A program made the position numbers and the translations under genes. The notes beneath the pieces were generated by a model, which ran no database searches, had not been told where the DNA came from, and saw only the letters and a program-made list of their open reading frames with translations. Below are positions 21,701 through 28,759 of a stretch of 64,000 nt of DNA, piece by piece. The first letter of the stretch is position 1. Every line of letters begins with the position of its first letter. The stretch spans positions 33,296,392-33,360,391 of the forward strand of contig CM057142.1 of the NCBI GenBank assembly GCA_029964075.1, read 5' to 3'. Source of the stretch: Patiria pectinifera (taxonomy: Eukaryota > Echinodermata > Asteroidea > Valvatida > Asterinidae).

Positions 21701-22304
21701 AAGCTTCCCGAGAAGTGCGAATAATCGCACTCCTGAATCCCCAGTACCGCACACCTCGGCATACATTTACGGCATAATTATACTTCATAATTTGTGAAAA
21801 AGGAAAGATTCCCATATCTGGCCATCACTAATTTTTCCCTTCAGTGACCTATCAGCCATCAGAAAGTGATATGTCCTAAAAAGTCAAATTTAGCAGGGAA
21901 AATATTGCAGTATTTACTGAGAAAACACTTAGAAATGTTCAGACCAGTCTCATACGGTTTGTGCACAGGGTGACAAGTGATGGCCACATTTGGGAATCTT
22001 TTCGTGAAAAATAAAGTACGTCAGTGAAGAGAAAACGGCTTTATTGTAAACCAAGATGAATATTATGAAGGGAAAAAAAAACCAGATTGTTCAGTCCCAG
22101 CTTGGACCACAGAATCACACGCCTAGAAAAATCACACGCCTAGAAAAGTCCAGTTGTTCCTTTTTCCACACCCCTGTGATTTTCAAATGAGAAGGACTGC
22201 TTTTTTTTTACTGAATTCAAGTTTTGTGCATGTCCTTGCCTTTTTCTGCAGTGAAATGGGTTGGAGTTGGAAAGAGCCGGGAGTCAATCATCACACGATT
22301 TTGA
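3726..22304 (+). CDS. ADSS: adenylosuccinate synthetase, 3' eleven coding exons (5' end missing)
   Basis: Catalyses IMP + aspartate + GTP to adenylosuccinate, the first committed cytosolic step of AMP synthesis. Coding exons: 3726-3828, 4939-5052, 5650-5707, 7481-7588, 8239-8320, 9513-9639, 10596-10750, 10946-11070, 11749-11846, 20221-20370, 22252-22304 (stop TGA at 22302-22304). All junctions are GT/AG and all phases agree, giving about 390 residues that cover the family from GGNNAGHT onward. Family landmarks in order: [13 protein letters not shown] with the catalytic-region His; [101 protein letters not shown]; and GKSRES near the end. The N-terminal P-loop exon(s) were not seen and are presumably upstream. 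The 8.4-kb ninth recognised intron contains a gypsy retrotransposon in the opposite orientation; the last intron begins at the edge of a dispersed repeat. Vertebrates have two paralogues; which is closer was not tested. Confidence 0.96.
3995..4120 (+). mobile_element. tRNA-derived SINE fragment
   Basis: Contains a box-B-like GGTTCGATTCC after a degenerate tRNA-like head and then a tail with CCGCGGGTTTCCTCCC. The same layout (tRNA-like head, then GAGGGTTTTCCTCCC) is seen in the longer copy at 34590-34880. It lies inside an ADSS intron. Confidence 0.55.
4150..4422 (+). repeat. dispersed repeat D, copy 1
   Basis: One of four copies in the window (others at 20375-20600, 31825-32050 on -, 58331-58562). 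Shared words include GCGCGAACAAGA, GAGAGCCCAGTGGG, GCGTGAGCGTCAGG, TCTCTCCCAGT and TACTTGTGC in the same order. No TIRs, no poly-A tail and no coding capacity were seen, so its class is unknown. Confidence 0.7.
5157..5612. mobile_element. degenerate Harbinger-like MITE (456 bp)
   Basis: Starts GGCCAAAAAA and ends TTTTTTGGGGGGCC, with TTA on both sides (5154-5156 and 5613-5615). The interior differs from the 371-bp copies, so it is a different or older subfamily. It ends 37 bp before the ADSS exon at 5650. Confidence 0.6.
6907..7074. repeat. long near-perfect hairpin, 47-bp perfect stem, 13-nt loop
   Basis: Arms 6937-6983 and 6997-7043 are perfect reverse complements. The loop 6984-6996 is GC-rich (TCGCCTCCGGCTC). 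After a short mismatch the symmetry resumes outward (GGGAATAAATGTGTGC on the left, GCACACATTTTATTCCC on the right), giving about 168 bp in total. It lies in the ADSS intron between the exons at 5650 and 7481. The loop core almost matches that of the hairpin at 46014-46078, whose stem is unrelated. Confidence 0.9.
7866..8150 (+). mobile_element. TIR-bounded repeat carrying a tRNA-Ser-like module, copy 1
   Basis: Begins GGTTTTGCCCTTCA and ends with its reverse complement TGAAGGGCAAAACC. Inner palindromic words (ACTGTATACTCAGTGTGTTA and its inverse) flank a tRNA-like core near 8010-8075 with an A-box match (TGGTCGAGTGG), a CTAGAAA loop like tRNA-Ser(AGA), and a B-box-like GTTCGAGTTCC. The acceptor stem is absent, so it is not a functional tRNA gene. 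Related copies lie at 25465-25622, 30628-30735 and 34105-34395. Confidence 0.75.
8751..8921. mobile_element. GTTGCAACCTGA-type MITE, copy 1
   Basis: Left end TGTTGCAACCTGATGCCAC and right end GTGGCGTCAGGTTGCAAC form TIRs around a body with AAATGTTTCTCAGTCCCA. Other copies are at 9161-9350 and 24389-24578. The first two sit 240 bp apart in the same ADSS intron. No target duplication was resolved. Confidence 0.7.
8926..9029. repeat. foldback between two MITE copies
   Basis: CTTTTGTGAGTTTGTGAGG at about 8926 is mirrored by CTTCACAAACTCACAAAAG at about 9011-9029, with GGTTCTGAAAAGAACC-like words inside. Weaker symmetry continues outward (ATAAAGATTTGCGG near 8706 against CCGTAAATCTTTAT near 9050), so the two flanking MITE copies may belong to a larger inverted structure. 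Confidence 0.65.
9161..9350. mobile_element. GTTGCAACCTGA-type MITE, copy 2
   Basis: Ends TGTTGCAACTTGACGCCACT and GTGGCATCAGGTTGCAACA. The body matches copy 1 (GTACAAAGTC, TTCCTAACAAAA, AAATGTTTCTCAGTCCCA, TTTTTGCAAT). Confidence 0.7.
9823..10000. mobile_element. pogo/Tigger-like MITE (178 bp)
   Basis: Begins CAGTGAAATGCCCCTATAAC and ends GTTATAGTGGCGTTCTACTG, flanked by TA on both sides (9821-9822, 10001-10002). The interior repeats CTATAACGAAC. CAGTRRAAC-type termini with a TA duplication are typical of Tc1/mariner-superfamily pogo elements. No transposase is present. Confidence 0.8.
11892..12402. mobile_element. long palindromic Tc1/mariner-like MITE, copy 1 (511 bp)
   Basis: CAGGGTGAGTAAAAAAAAAC at the left and its near-inverse ending CTCACCCTG at the right are flanked by TA. 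The whole element folds on itself around about 12147 (for example CTTTCAGCAAAACGAAA and TTTCGTTTTGCTGAAAG). A shorter relative is at 32885-33254. Its right end is only 11 bp from the broken end of the gypsy element. Confidence 0.85.
12414..12464 (-). repeat. truncated 3' LTR remnant of the gypsy element
   Basis: This 51-bp stretch matches 19488-19538 of the 5' LTR with two differences, and homology stops abruptly at its left. It corresponds to the first 51 bp of the LTR on the - strand (TGTTGTGATACTT...). The other 110 bp of the LTR are not found nearby, so they were probably deleted. Confidence 0.85.
12465..12479 (-). promoter_or_regulatory. polypurine tract of the gypsy element
   Basis: On the - strand the purine run AAAAGGGGAGGGA sits immediately before the TGTTGTG start of the 3' LTR remnant, the expected place for the plus-strand primer of reverse transcription. 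This confirms which way the element runs and where the LTR begins. Confidence 0.85.
12850..12945. repeat. short tandem repeat inside the gypsy 3' region
   Basis: About four imperfect units of about 30 bp built on AAAACAGAACTTTGTTAAGT, spaced by TATATA words. It lies between integrase and the polypurine tract and has no coding potential. Confidence 0.75.
13588..13850. repeat. tandem repeat, period about 112 bp, inside the gypsy 3' region
   Basis: The unit starts ACGGTTAACAAATTTAACTT and recurs at about 13601, 13712 and 13824 with few differences; the last unit is incomplete. It lies about 160 bp past the integrase stop on the - strand. Such repeats are common in gypsy 3' untranslated regions. 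Confidence 0.85.
14010..15485 (-). CDS. gypsy integrase reading frame (491 aa)
   Basis: Inserts the reverse-transcribed element into host DNA. Seen in order: a residual connection-region end (DALSRLP, residues 5-11), an HHCC zinc finger (LHTGHMG near 121-127, C155 and C158), and a D,D35E core with D186 (GTDLFEI), D239 (SDNGPQF) and E275 (NGFVERS), all catalytic residues present. The C-terminal part holds a GQRVRI/LPGEV-type GPY/F-like segment; no chromodomain was recognised. The frame starts at an ATG overlapping the stop of the upstream frame (ATGA). However, DALSRLP normally follows the RNase H tail in one polypeptide, so the overlap is best explained by a one-base indel rather than a designed start. 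Confidence 0.93.
   Translation of the reverse strand: MTLSDALSRLPNPTKSDDIPLDRLVSSFDVYEGQDAMCMDLVHFGQSKQEQLQRETARDPVLSALCQIIYSGWPDSVKELPRDLRVYWPYRDELGISWGIIFKGRQVIIPDSLQTDILQQLHTGHMGIEKTRRLARESVYWPNINRHIDELVKACSYCQESQPKQQKEPLEPHQVPSTPWTKLGTDLFEIHGDNYLLIVDYHSKYPVVHKLNSTTSAAVAGITSHTFSLLGAPAEVMSDNGPQFVGKHYEDMCNTWGIKHTTSSPRYPRSNGFVERSVRTVKSVIKKCQKSGQNVDIALLNLRATPVDSKLPSPAEILFGRPIQTTLPNNHLQANPQKAEDIRDQLEARRQKMKTDHDAKQAVKELPQLYVGQRVRILDQQNHTWLPGEVTTVCKEPRSYEVTTPNGHRLRRNRSHLREMPSQMKSLATPKRVRFADESLPMSNKELDTEAVKQTDRNKTDRNNTDRNKSPTVTRKTKSGRTIRKPARYTE
15482..17809 (-). CDS. gypsy gag end - protease - reverse transcriptase - RNase H frame (775 aa)
   Basis: Residues 1-60 look like the C-terminal half of gag. 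A two-part zinc knuckle follows (C84, C87, C96; C103, C106, H111, C116), then a basic SR-rich stretch (120-155), aspartic protease (VDTGAGG, 222-228), reverse transcriptase (LDAKAGYW near 463-470; catalytic box IADDVAVYG, 524-532, with I-A in place of the usual Y-x) and RNase H (DAS at 673-675, E709, HTDH near 733-736). It ends abruptly after the YRPGKQ tail, where the next frame continues the same region. RT and RNase H keep their catalytic acids, so decay is recent or moderate. Confidence 0.94.
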   Translation of the reverse strand: MPSKGTNVTGPEEMTERIIELVIASTTSESFQKDLLDKPIGFSIDDMLQEGRKYEAILAGKKCLETLEASHTAVHAFRPTGRTCGNCGLSHPPRRCPAYRDTCKSCGSKGHWAKFCRKTRSQGKRKGKSPSRRGRSPSRGNTTRRPRSKSRSNAGKQKPNDTNRDEQPIHSAEASEEYETVFHTVTVSNLCMSSIDDNREAYTTLDVICPDLIGTHRLITKVDTGAGGNTLPLRTIKQMYASRWKSFVQPVKTKLTAYNGTEIVCLGCIELLCRYKTPKWTQNRFYVVDVPGPAIAGLPMCCELEVVTIHSTESSPQPPASPKQPGVGEPQNLSHDTIKSVHDLVRLYPNQFDTIGNFKARATLHLKEDAKPSIDAPRKCSIHLKPKLKIEIDKMEQQGVIRKVTHHTDWCSSITTSLKQDGTLRVCLDPKRLNQSLKRCPHKIPTLEELNPAFSQAKFFSKLDAKAGYWAVKLEEESQELTTFRTPFGRYCFQRLPFGLSISQDIFQQCMDDIIEQVPGCVGIADDVAVYGRTEEEHDANLLNLLQTASREGLVFNSNKCHIKTNQINFFGSLYSDTGIRPDPGRIEDIHSIPTPQDKEDLQKFLGLITYVSAYIPNLADKAATLRDLLKKNVPYLWQDDHQAAFEALKYFITTEACLQYYNPEIHTVLEVDASQKGLGACLLQNNRPIAFASKSLSPAQANYSNIERETLALVFGITRFHSYLFGKEFTLHTDHKPLEMIWKKPLSSAPPRLQRLLIKVQGYNFDVQYRPGKQ
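17785..18180 (-). CDS. gypsy gag N-terminal half (131 aa, frame-broken)
   Basis: Begins [10 protein letters not shown] if the internal ATG just after the first ATG (MNCIPE) is used. It contains a capsid-like stretch rich in hydrophobic and charged residues, including [14 protein letters not shown], a typical gypsy gag helix. The frame closes after RCRAKARM, while the downstream frame (from 17809, overlapping by 25 nt) carries on with gag-like sequence ([12 protein letters not shown]). The break is therefore inside gag, which points to a mutation rather than a programmed gag-pol frameshift at the zinc-knuckle end. Confidence 0.85.
   Translation of the reverse strand: MNCIPEISIPQPCIMAKFPEMNWGATDIAEEFKLFKQRMDLSFRDQEITDPAKRAVKTQIAVGTGGLKMINSSSLSAEEQLIPNQLWELFEKQLHIKVNFRIHRLELMRYRQKPDESLDNFVNRCRAKARM
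18181..19360 (-). other. gypsy 5' leader, non-coding
   Basis: About 1.2 kb between the primer binding site and gag. It is unusually CpG-rich from about 18820 to 19250 compared with the surrounding DNA. Several overlapping short open frames occur on both strands, but none resembles a known protein. The leader probably carries packaging and translation signals. Confidence 0.6.
19361..19377 (-). promoter_or_regulatory. primer binding site, tRNA-Leu-like
   Basis: The + strand reads CACCACCGCTGCCACCA, which looks like a tRNA 3' end including CCA. Its last 15 bases match the 3' end of animal tRNA-Leu(AAG) as I remember it. On the element's strand it gives TGGTGGCAGCGG directly after the LTR's terminal CA, exactly where a PBS should be. 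Confidence 0.85.
19378..19538 (-). repeat. 5' LTR of the gypsy element (161 bp)
   Basis: On the - strand it starts TGTTGTGATACTT and ends TTCACTTCA (TG...CA), abutting the primer binding site. It is short for a gypsy LTR. Only its first 51 bp survive in the 3' copy. TATA-box and polyadenylation positions were not assigned. Confidence 0.87.
20375..20600 (+). repeat. dispersed repeat D, copy 2, at the ADSS splice donor
   Basis: Homology to copy 1 (4150) begins around GTATGGGCTT, four bases into the intron whose donor is GTGAGT after ADSS exon 20221-20370. It runs to TACTTGTGC and is then interrupted by the TIR element at 20601-20964. The coding phase into the last exon is intact. Confidence 0.75.
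20601..20964. mobile_element. MITE with CATAGACA TIRs (364 bp)
   Basis: CATAGACATTTAATAAAACC at the left and GGTTTTATTATGTCTATG at the right form terminal inverted repeats of about 24 bp, including CTAGACA. The interior is rich in CACGCG and GCGTAA words and is partly self-complementary (GTGAGCAAAACG and its inverse near 20910). It is inserted in or next to repeat D copy 2. Confidence 0.8.
21193..21560. mobile_element. foldback element with CTAGTCTTG ends (368 bp)
   Basis: CTAGTCTTGTTCCAAGA at the left is answered by GGAACCAAGACTAG at the right. The arms continue with AGCCTGTCCCTAGCAAGCGC against GCGCTTGCCAGGGACAGGCT, so most of the element is an imperfect inverted repeat. It lies in the last ADSS intron. 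Confidence 0.8.
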
Positions 22305-22749
22305 GGCAGTGCTTCCACCATCAGGCTGTTGATTTGCCAGGTCCAAACACAATCTGGCTCTTGAATTTCCAGGATTGAAAGTACCTCAGCAACTTCGGTC
22401 CTTTTATTATATTTTTTTTAAGCCGTAATATAACACTTAATGTAAGGCATTTCCAAGACGATTTACATTAAGTTTGTTTATACTCATTAGCAGGTAATAG
22501 CATTACCGAGTATACTAACTGGGTGTATGGTGTGTTGACATTTCTGAAAAGAAATTGTGTATTTCAGTCAGGCTTGGAAATGGAAAACACATTGGTAAAA
22601 AAGTTGATGAAAAGTTTGTTGTAATAGTGGTGAATGGATTGTTAATTAAAACAACTGCTGTTTTTTGGCATTTGTTACATATTAATCTGTATGACAGTTA
22701 AAGGGAGTCACTGTTGATAGATTTTTGGGTGGTGCTGTTGTTGAAACAT

Positions 22750-23050
22750 CACAATAATAATAAATAACAATCGTAGTGCTTATATAGCGCTTTCCATCGT
22801 ATCAGCAATCTCAAAGCGCTTTACAATTATTACCCCATTCATCAGGCCACGAGACCACGCGGCAGCCGATATCAGCACTCAATCGGTCTTCGACCCTCAC
22901 AGGTACCCATTCATACTCCTGGGTGGAGAGAGGCAATTGTAGTTAAGTGTCTTACCCAAGGGCACAAACACCATGTTCCTGGCAGGATTCGAACCCACGC
23001 ACCATCGTGCGTGAGTCAAACACCGTAACCACTGGACCATGGCGTTCTAC
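22750..23050 (-). mobile_element. tRNA-derived SINE
   Basis: Oriented on the - strand: the tRNA-like head at the right has a B-box GTGGGTTCGAATCC, followed by CCCTTGGG, a central region, and an AT-rich tail of ATT/TAT repeats at the left. The same family supplies the interrupted copy at 26935-27815. Confidence 0.75.
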
Positions 23051-23580
23051 ACTGTGATGTAATATGAAAAGCTCCTCGAAATTTGGAACAGTGTTTAACT
23101 TTGTCTCGAAGGAAGTATCTGGAAAAGTTATCTGTAAAGGAAAAGTTTGAACCTCACTTTGAACCTCACATATTTCTTCTCTTTTGTAAAGTAAGAATTG
23201 AATAGAAGTAAATTGTGTAATGAGTAATTTTAAATGCACATGTTTGCTTAATGGCTATGGATAGTCCAATGAGAGGGTCAAAGGCAAAAGCCTAAGCCAG
23301 AGCCCAAAATGCACAGGACTCCATTTTGAAATGTAATTCAGCTCTTGAAAAAGAGATATATATTTAGAGAAGCGATACATGCACAAGACATTTGAAATAT
23401 ATCAAGTGTTGTACAAAATTTATCAATTTTGAACTGTCAAATTTTCATGTTTGGGGGATTTTTAAAAAAAATGCGGCAAGAATCTTTTTCAGGCCATTCT
23501 AAAGCCAGTTGCGAGTTAAATTTGAATACAATCTGGAACGCTGACTTAATCCAATGCTTTGCACGTTTTAACTTTCCATT

Positions 23581-23784
23581 CTTCCGACCAAAGAGACTGT
23601 TACTATAATCATGTGATTCGGGGCAAGCCTTATGCTAGCATCCCCCAGCTCCGGCATGGTCTGGTGTCTTTATGCCATTCTCACCCATTGTGAACAATGT
23701 ATTGGTGCTGAGCGTCTCTTACGTAACTATGCAAGAGCTTGCCCCGAATCATGTGATTCGCAACAGTGTCTTTGGTCTGGAGAA
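23581..23784. repeat. foldback of about 50-bp arms
   Basis: ATCATGTGATTCGGGGCAAG near 23608-23627 is mirrored by CTTGCCCCGAATCATGTGAT near 23738-23757, and ACCAAAGAGACTGTT near 23587 by AACAGTGTCTTTGGT near 23762-23776. The loop between them is about 100 bp. It is probably a degenerate MITE. Confidence 0.75.
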
Positions 23785-24388
23785 TTCAAAGTTAAAATGT
23801 CTCAAGCATTCTGAGCAAGTCAGTGTACCAGTTGTTTTCCAAATTTAAATCCCAAAGGGTATAGGTTACTCGCAAATGGCTTATTGGCGTCCACCCGTTC
23901 AGGCCTTTCCATTCTTCACACAAATACAAATGCAATACAAATTTTAAGACCATCAAAATGTTTTTTTTTGCCCAGATTCCACAGAGTTGAAATTTGTTAA
24001 CGCTGACAAATTCGCATTCAATCAAAATAGGAATTAATCTAAACTTGAAATCAGACATCAGCTGCATATGAATCCTGAAATTGTGGCGGTTCCGATGCAC
24101 GATACCCTCGGCTGCATTCGAAATGTAACAATTTATTTACTTGGTTCATAAAAGAACTTTTTATAAGTAACCTATATTTCTGTAACTTTATTTTTTCAAT
24201 TGGTGGAATTGTCAATATGTAATATTACAAGATTGGCCAGCGAACTGTGTTTATAAAACTTGAGTTTAATAACGTGGAGTGTAGGAAGTACCTTAAACTT
24301 ATATTGTGTTTAAATGTGTGTTCCACTAACTTGTGTTTTGTCTGTATCTGTGAAATATTTACCACTTGCACGTTTATTTTGGAAAGAA

Positions 24389-24578
24389 TGTAGTATCCAG
24401 ACGCCACTTCAGCGGTTTTGAACAAAGTCTATGGAGAGTCAAGACAATTTCTAAGTATTTCCTAACAAAATTTGAAATGTTTCTCAGTCCCACATTCATG
24501 TCTTTTCAACATTTTTGCAATGACTGACCTTTATTGAGATGATGTATGAAGAAAAAAAAGAGGCGTCAGGTTGCAACA
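24389..24578. mobile_element. GTTGCAACCTGA-type MITE, copy 3
   Basis: The body closely matches the copies at 8751 and 9161 (GTCTATGGAGAGTC, TTCCTAACAAAATTTG, AAATGTTTCTCAGTCCCA) and ends GGCGTCAGGTTGCAAC. The left terminus has diverged. Confidence 0.65.
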
Positions 24579-25464
24579 TTTTTTCCTTTATTTTAAACAT
24601 GTATAATTTTACCATTATATAATGTAGACTTTTTGTGTACACATCTACTAAATTTGATGCTTCAAGCTTTGGTCGTTATATCTGATCATCAAAATGCATT
24701 GAAATAACTCCTCAAGGTCCGCAAAGAGAAGTTATTTCTTGTCCAACAATAGCTTGAAAATTGCTTTTGTGTCGTGCTTTTTTGCATAACATTTTTATAA
24801 GGGGCAAAACAAAGGATTTGGCTGTAGATAAATAGTTTCTGCGGGTTAAAAAAACCTGCAGTATCTGCAGGGTGTCTCACAAAAACCTCACAAAATGGGC
24901 ACTTATTTTGAATTGGCCGTAACTCAATAAATAGTTACCCGATTGGAAAGATTTTTTCGTTGTTGAAAAGCTAATGGACTATACTCTCTAAATATGTATA
25001 GATATTTGCGATGTTTTTTTTTAAAAGCTGTGAAAAAGGGGACGCTTTGAGGGTTCATTTTTTTGATTGAACGGAAGCCAGTGACTTAATTGGCCTAATA
25101 TATCTTCTGTGCAATTTTTGTAGGCTCATTGGTTTTAACTATTCAAATATACCTAACTAGTCAGTGTCTCAAAATACATTGAAGGAAATATGAAAACCTA
25201 ATAAATCTTTGGAAATTTTTCAATTGAGTTGACTCTTTGCACTGAGCATTGAGTTTACTCTTTCATTTATAAGAATATTTAATCTTGTAAAATGGAATGG
25301 ACATCGGCTTCATTAATCACACTGATGTAAAGTAATGGATAAAATAAATCATGGATGCTTGAAAATTAGATAACTTTCCATTCAAGTAGGGCAGAATGGC
25401 TTGTTTATTCCGTACTTACTACAGCTAGTTCCAATTGTTATATCAAAAAGATTGACCGTAGGCG

Positions 25465-25622
25465 TGTCACACTGCTTGACATACCGCATTCTGGGAGCCA
25501 CGTGGTAAACAGGCCATGGGTTCGAATCCCAACTGAGAAAACTTGTGATTGTTTTCTCGAAAGTTTTCAAGTGGCACAGATTATACATAGCGTATACCAT
25601 TATGTTGGTGAAGGGCAAAACC
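25465..25622 (+). mobile_element. tRNA-like repeat with GGGCAAAACC end, copy 2
   Basis: Contains the B-box-like GGGTTCGAATCCC, a GAGAAAACTTG...TTTTCTC palindrome and the characteristic end GGTGAAGGGCAAAACC. The left terminal inverted repeat was not found, so this copy is truncated. Confidence 0.55.
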
Positions 25623-25740
25623 CAGTTTTAAAATTTACAGTTTGACTCAAAATTGTATGCTACAAAAGGGACTGACCAGCACTGCCCTGATCACATTGCG
25701 CATGTCATAATATACAGCTTGGGTTGTTACTTTCTAATAG

Positions 25741-26084
25741 GCCTTTTCACACTTGACACATCGCTGGGTTGACGCAGGGTTGAAAACATGCATTTCACAC
25801 TTCAAAGTTTCGACCCTGCGCCAATCCTGTGTAAACCCTGATATTGATTTCGACATGGATTGAACTCAACCCTGCTCCAGACCAGGGTTGAGATTTGGGT
25901 TGAAATTCTTGCTAGGGCTTAAAACAGTAGTAACCGAGCGAAATAAGCTCAGTTTGCATGAAACAATTGTGTAATGATGCGGGTTGAAAGCGGGGTTACA
26001 AAAATCAAAAACTCAACCGAGGCGGCACTGGGTTTGCCCAGGGTCGAGTTCAACCCAGGTTGAGAGGCTCTAGTGTGAAAAGGC
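25741..26084. mobile_element. MITE with GCCTTTTCACACT TIRs (344 bp)
   Basis: GCCTTTTCACACTTG at the left and TAGTGTGAAAAGGC at the right, with many inner repeats of CAGGGTTGA and TCAACCC in both orientations. The ends resemble Harbinger-type MITEs, but the flanking bases (ATA and TTA) do not make a clean duplication. Confidence 0.65.
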
Positions 26085-27044
26085 TTATAGTTGTATATGA
26101 CTTTTGTTGCATGTTAATGTGAGTGGCTAGCACTCTACAAACACGAGAAGAATTTTTTTTCAATTTCCAAATAAAAAGATGGTGGTGGATTCATTATACA
26201 GTGGAAAATGGCGGTAAAAGCAGTCTGAAAGTGGCTGTGTGTACATTGCAGTTAAAAACTCCATTGCCTGAACAAAATTTACAACATGGTTTGACCCATG
26301 ATATTTTTTCCTTGGCTCCGAAAATGCAATGTAGGAAACCATGTGATGTCATGTCCTAGCTGCTCTTTAACTTTGTAGTTTCTTGAGTTGGGAAATAAAG
26401 CAGTTTGATCTTGCATCTTTTAAGGGGGAACTAAGACAGGTTCCAGAATAGAACCAATTGTTATCTGGTGTGAAATTTGTGTTGCCTCACTAAGCAAACC
26501 ATTCCATTTTCATATTACACTTTAATGAAATTGTTATTGTCTTTGATTATAGTTGATGTTTTTCAATTTCTGAGTTTGTGTAACATTTATGCAGTAGAAA
26601 TATTTAACTGGAGTGCCTTGTATTACTTTTATTCAAAACAACATGGCTTGTGAGTTTTATTTTTTGAATTAATGCAGTGGGGTTTATTTGGAGTGGCGCC
26701 AACTATTATTGGTCACATTATTGTTGTGAAGAAAAAAAATGGGTTGTTGAAGGTTATGAGGGCTATGGTTATTATTTTGTGAGGTAATTTATATTACTTC
26801 TGTCATTGTAAAAATATCTTTGAACTTTTGGAAAAGTCATGCAAATACCTGAGTTATAAAGGTCTTGTATAGGACTCAAACAAATAAAAGTGTCAATTTC
26901 TCACTTTTTGTTTTGAAGAGTATACATACTAATAATAATGGCGTTTTGTATATCACTTTTCACCAAAGCTTCACATCTATTACCCCTGCTCATCAGCCCA
27001 CGAGACCAGTATTCTGCAGCAGCTTGAGATCAGCACAATCTGAT

Positions 27045-27716
27045 CAAGGGCGGATCCAGAACACAGGGTTTTTTTTGGGGGGGGGGGATTCTAGATGCTC
27101 TGTGGTGCGATCTGAGACAATTTCTGACCACTTTAACCAAAATTGTTTGAGGAAAAGATGGTGTGCCTTTATTGCGACGTCACTTAAAGGGAATGTACAA
27201 CATTTGCTTTTGCTGCAATTGTCAGAAATAAATGGATTTGGAGGATTAGTATGTTATAGCAAATATTGTTAAACTGACTTGATTTGGGTTTTGGGAAAAT
27301 CCAAGAAAATGAACTATATTCTTGTAGTCTGGTTTCCTGACCCCACTTAAGATGAAACGGAACAATTTATAGACTTTACGAATTGTAAGGTCAAAGAATC
27401 AGTCTTAGCAGGCTTGTATCCCTTGACATGTGTGTAATCAATTGCAAAGAAAATGTGGAGTAACTATGACTTAAGAGCACTTTTTGAAAAAAGCCAGGTT
27501 TCTCCAATGCTGGTCGGCCAACCATCGTTGGAAAAATACAAGTTTTCTTGAAAATGTCAGCACACCAGGAACCCCGATTTTACAGGATACTTTGGACTGT
27601 CATTCCCTAACAATCCTGTAAGACATTTCGTGATAATTTGATCATTTAGTTTTTCGATGTTTGCAAATGTATCTTCCCTTAAAAAAACCCGTTTTTGGGC
27701 CCCGGATCCACCCTTG
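27045..27716. mobile_element. hAT-like non-autonomous element carrying a further insertion
   Basis: Ends CAAGGGCGGATCC and GGATCCACCCTTG are inverted copies with one difference. CARGGGYGGATCC-type termini are common in hAT elements. The 8-bp flanks are only partly alike, so the class is provisional. It contains the TTAA family A element at 27184-27682, leaving about 170 bp of its own sequence. Confidence 0.65.
27184..27682. mobile_element. TTAA-bounded MITE, family A copy 1
   Basis: Starts TTAAAGGGAATGTACAACAT and ends GCAAATG...CCCTTAA. The body contains AAATATTGTTAAACTGAC, a GGTTTCCTGACCCCACT segment and a central CTGGTCGGCCAACCATCG near-palindrome. Five family A copies were found in the window. 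Confidence 0.8.
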
Positions 27717-28759
27717 AATTCTGGTCTCTGCAGTCACAGGTACATGCTCATACTCCCGAGAGGAGAGACGCAATTGTAGTGAAGTGTCTTGCCTAAGAAC
27801 ACAAGTACATGTACTCAATATACAAGAAACCAAAAGTTGCTCACAAGTCATTTTGTCTCAACTCAAATGTGTTGTAGGCATTCCTTTATTATTCATCCCT
27901 GAGATTTAGCTCGGAAATCTTTATTTCTTTGATGACACCTTAGACAAACTAACCAATTTATTATCAATGTTTGCAAAGACAAAATATGAGATGTGAGCTT
28001 TCCCATTCACAAATTGGAAGAACTGGTGTGTTGTGAGAAACTTGAAATTGATGATTGAGGTTTTTGGCCTGCAATTGAGAGAAACCATATGGCTTCACAA
28101 CTAGTGAAGAATATAGCTCTGATATTATTTTATGAATGTGATGTTATGTTACAATCACAAAACTAACTTGAAAATGTATACAATAAACTGTTTTGTTAAT
28201 TCTCTGTGTTGAAAATTCTGAATAACCAAATCAACTGATAACACTTTTGGATGAAATTACTTCACATTTGAATAATTAACATTCTGTTAAAATTAAATTG
28301 ATTTTATGAACAAACGTCGGCCAGAAGTTCCAATAAACTTAAAAAATATTTTAAAAAGCCAAAAAAAGTATGGTATTTTGATGTTCTATTTAAAGAGTGT
28401 TATTAACATCTAGTCTGTCTGGAAGAGTTTGGTTTCATCCATCTCGGCTGCGGCCGCCCAATAATGATGATGATGACATAATAGGGTGCGATATTATAGC
28501 AACGGAAAACAAATGGTCCGACTTGAATCAAGTCTAATACAAAAGTAAAAACACTTGGAAATCATTGGAGAAAAGAATTGTGAAACAACCACATGTTTTC
28601 GCGCGGTGAACCGAAATTTTACCGGGAAAGTCCATTCACAGCTCAGATCTGCTATCTCTGCTGTTCACGTGTAGCGTTACGATTTTTCCATCGTTTACAT
28701 ACGATTTTTGGATTGTATTTGTTGGTATTTGACTTCTGTCATTTTGAAATTAGACGGAT

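Larger units (their letters stand above)
26935..27815 (-). mobile_element. SINE split by a nested transposon insertion
   Basis: Left part 26935-27044 and right part 27717-27815 together reproduce the SINE at 22750-23050 (CATCAGCCCACGAGACC, AGATCAGCAC, then GTCACAGGTAC, CATACTCC, GAGACGCAATTGTAGT). The interruption is the hAT-like element at 27045-27716. Confidence 0.75.
22305..28759. other. ADSS 3' UTR and intergenic space before NAA40
   Basis: No coding exon was recognised. A possible polyadenylation hexamer AATAAA occurs at 22759-22764, but it is inside a SINE tail. The interval holds a SINE (22750-23050), a foldback (23581-23784), a MITE (24389-24578), a tRNA-Ser-like repeat (25465-25622), a GCCTTTTCACAC element (25741-26084) and a nested block (26935-27815). 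I see nothing in 24600-25460 or 26090-26930. The last 330 bp before NAA40 contain CpG and GC-rich words (GCGGCCGCCCAAT, CGCGCGGTGAACC, TTCACGTG) and probably include its promoter and 5' UTR; no TATA box was assigned. Confidence 0.5.
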
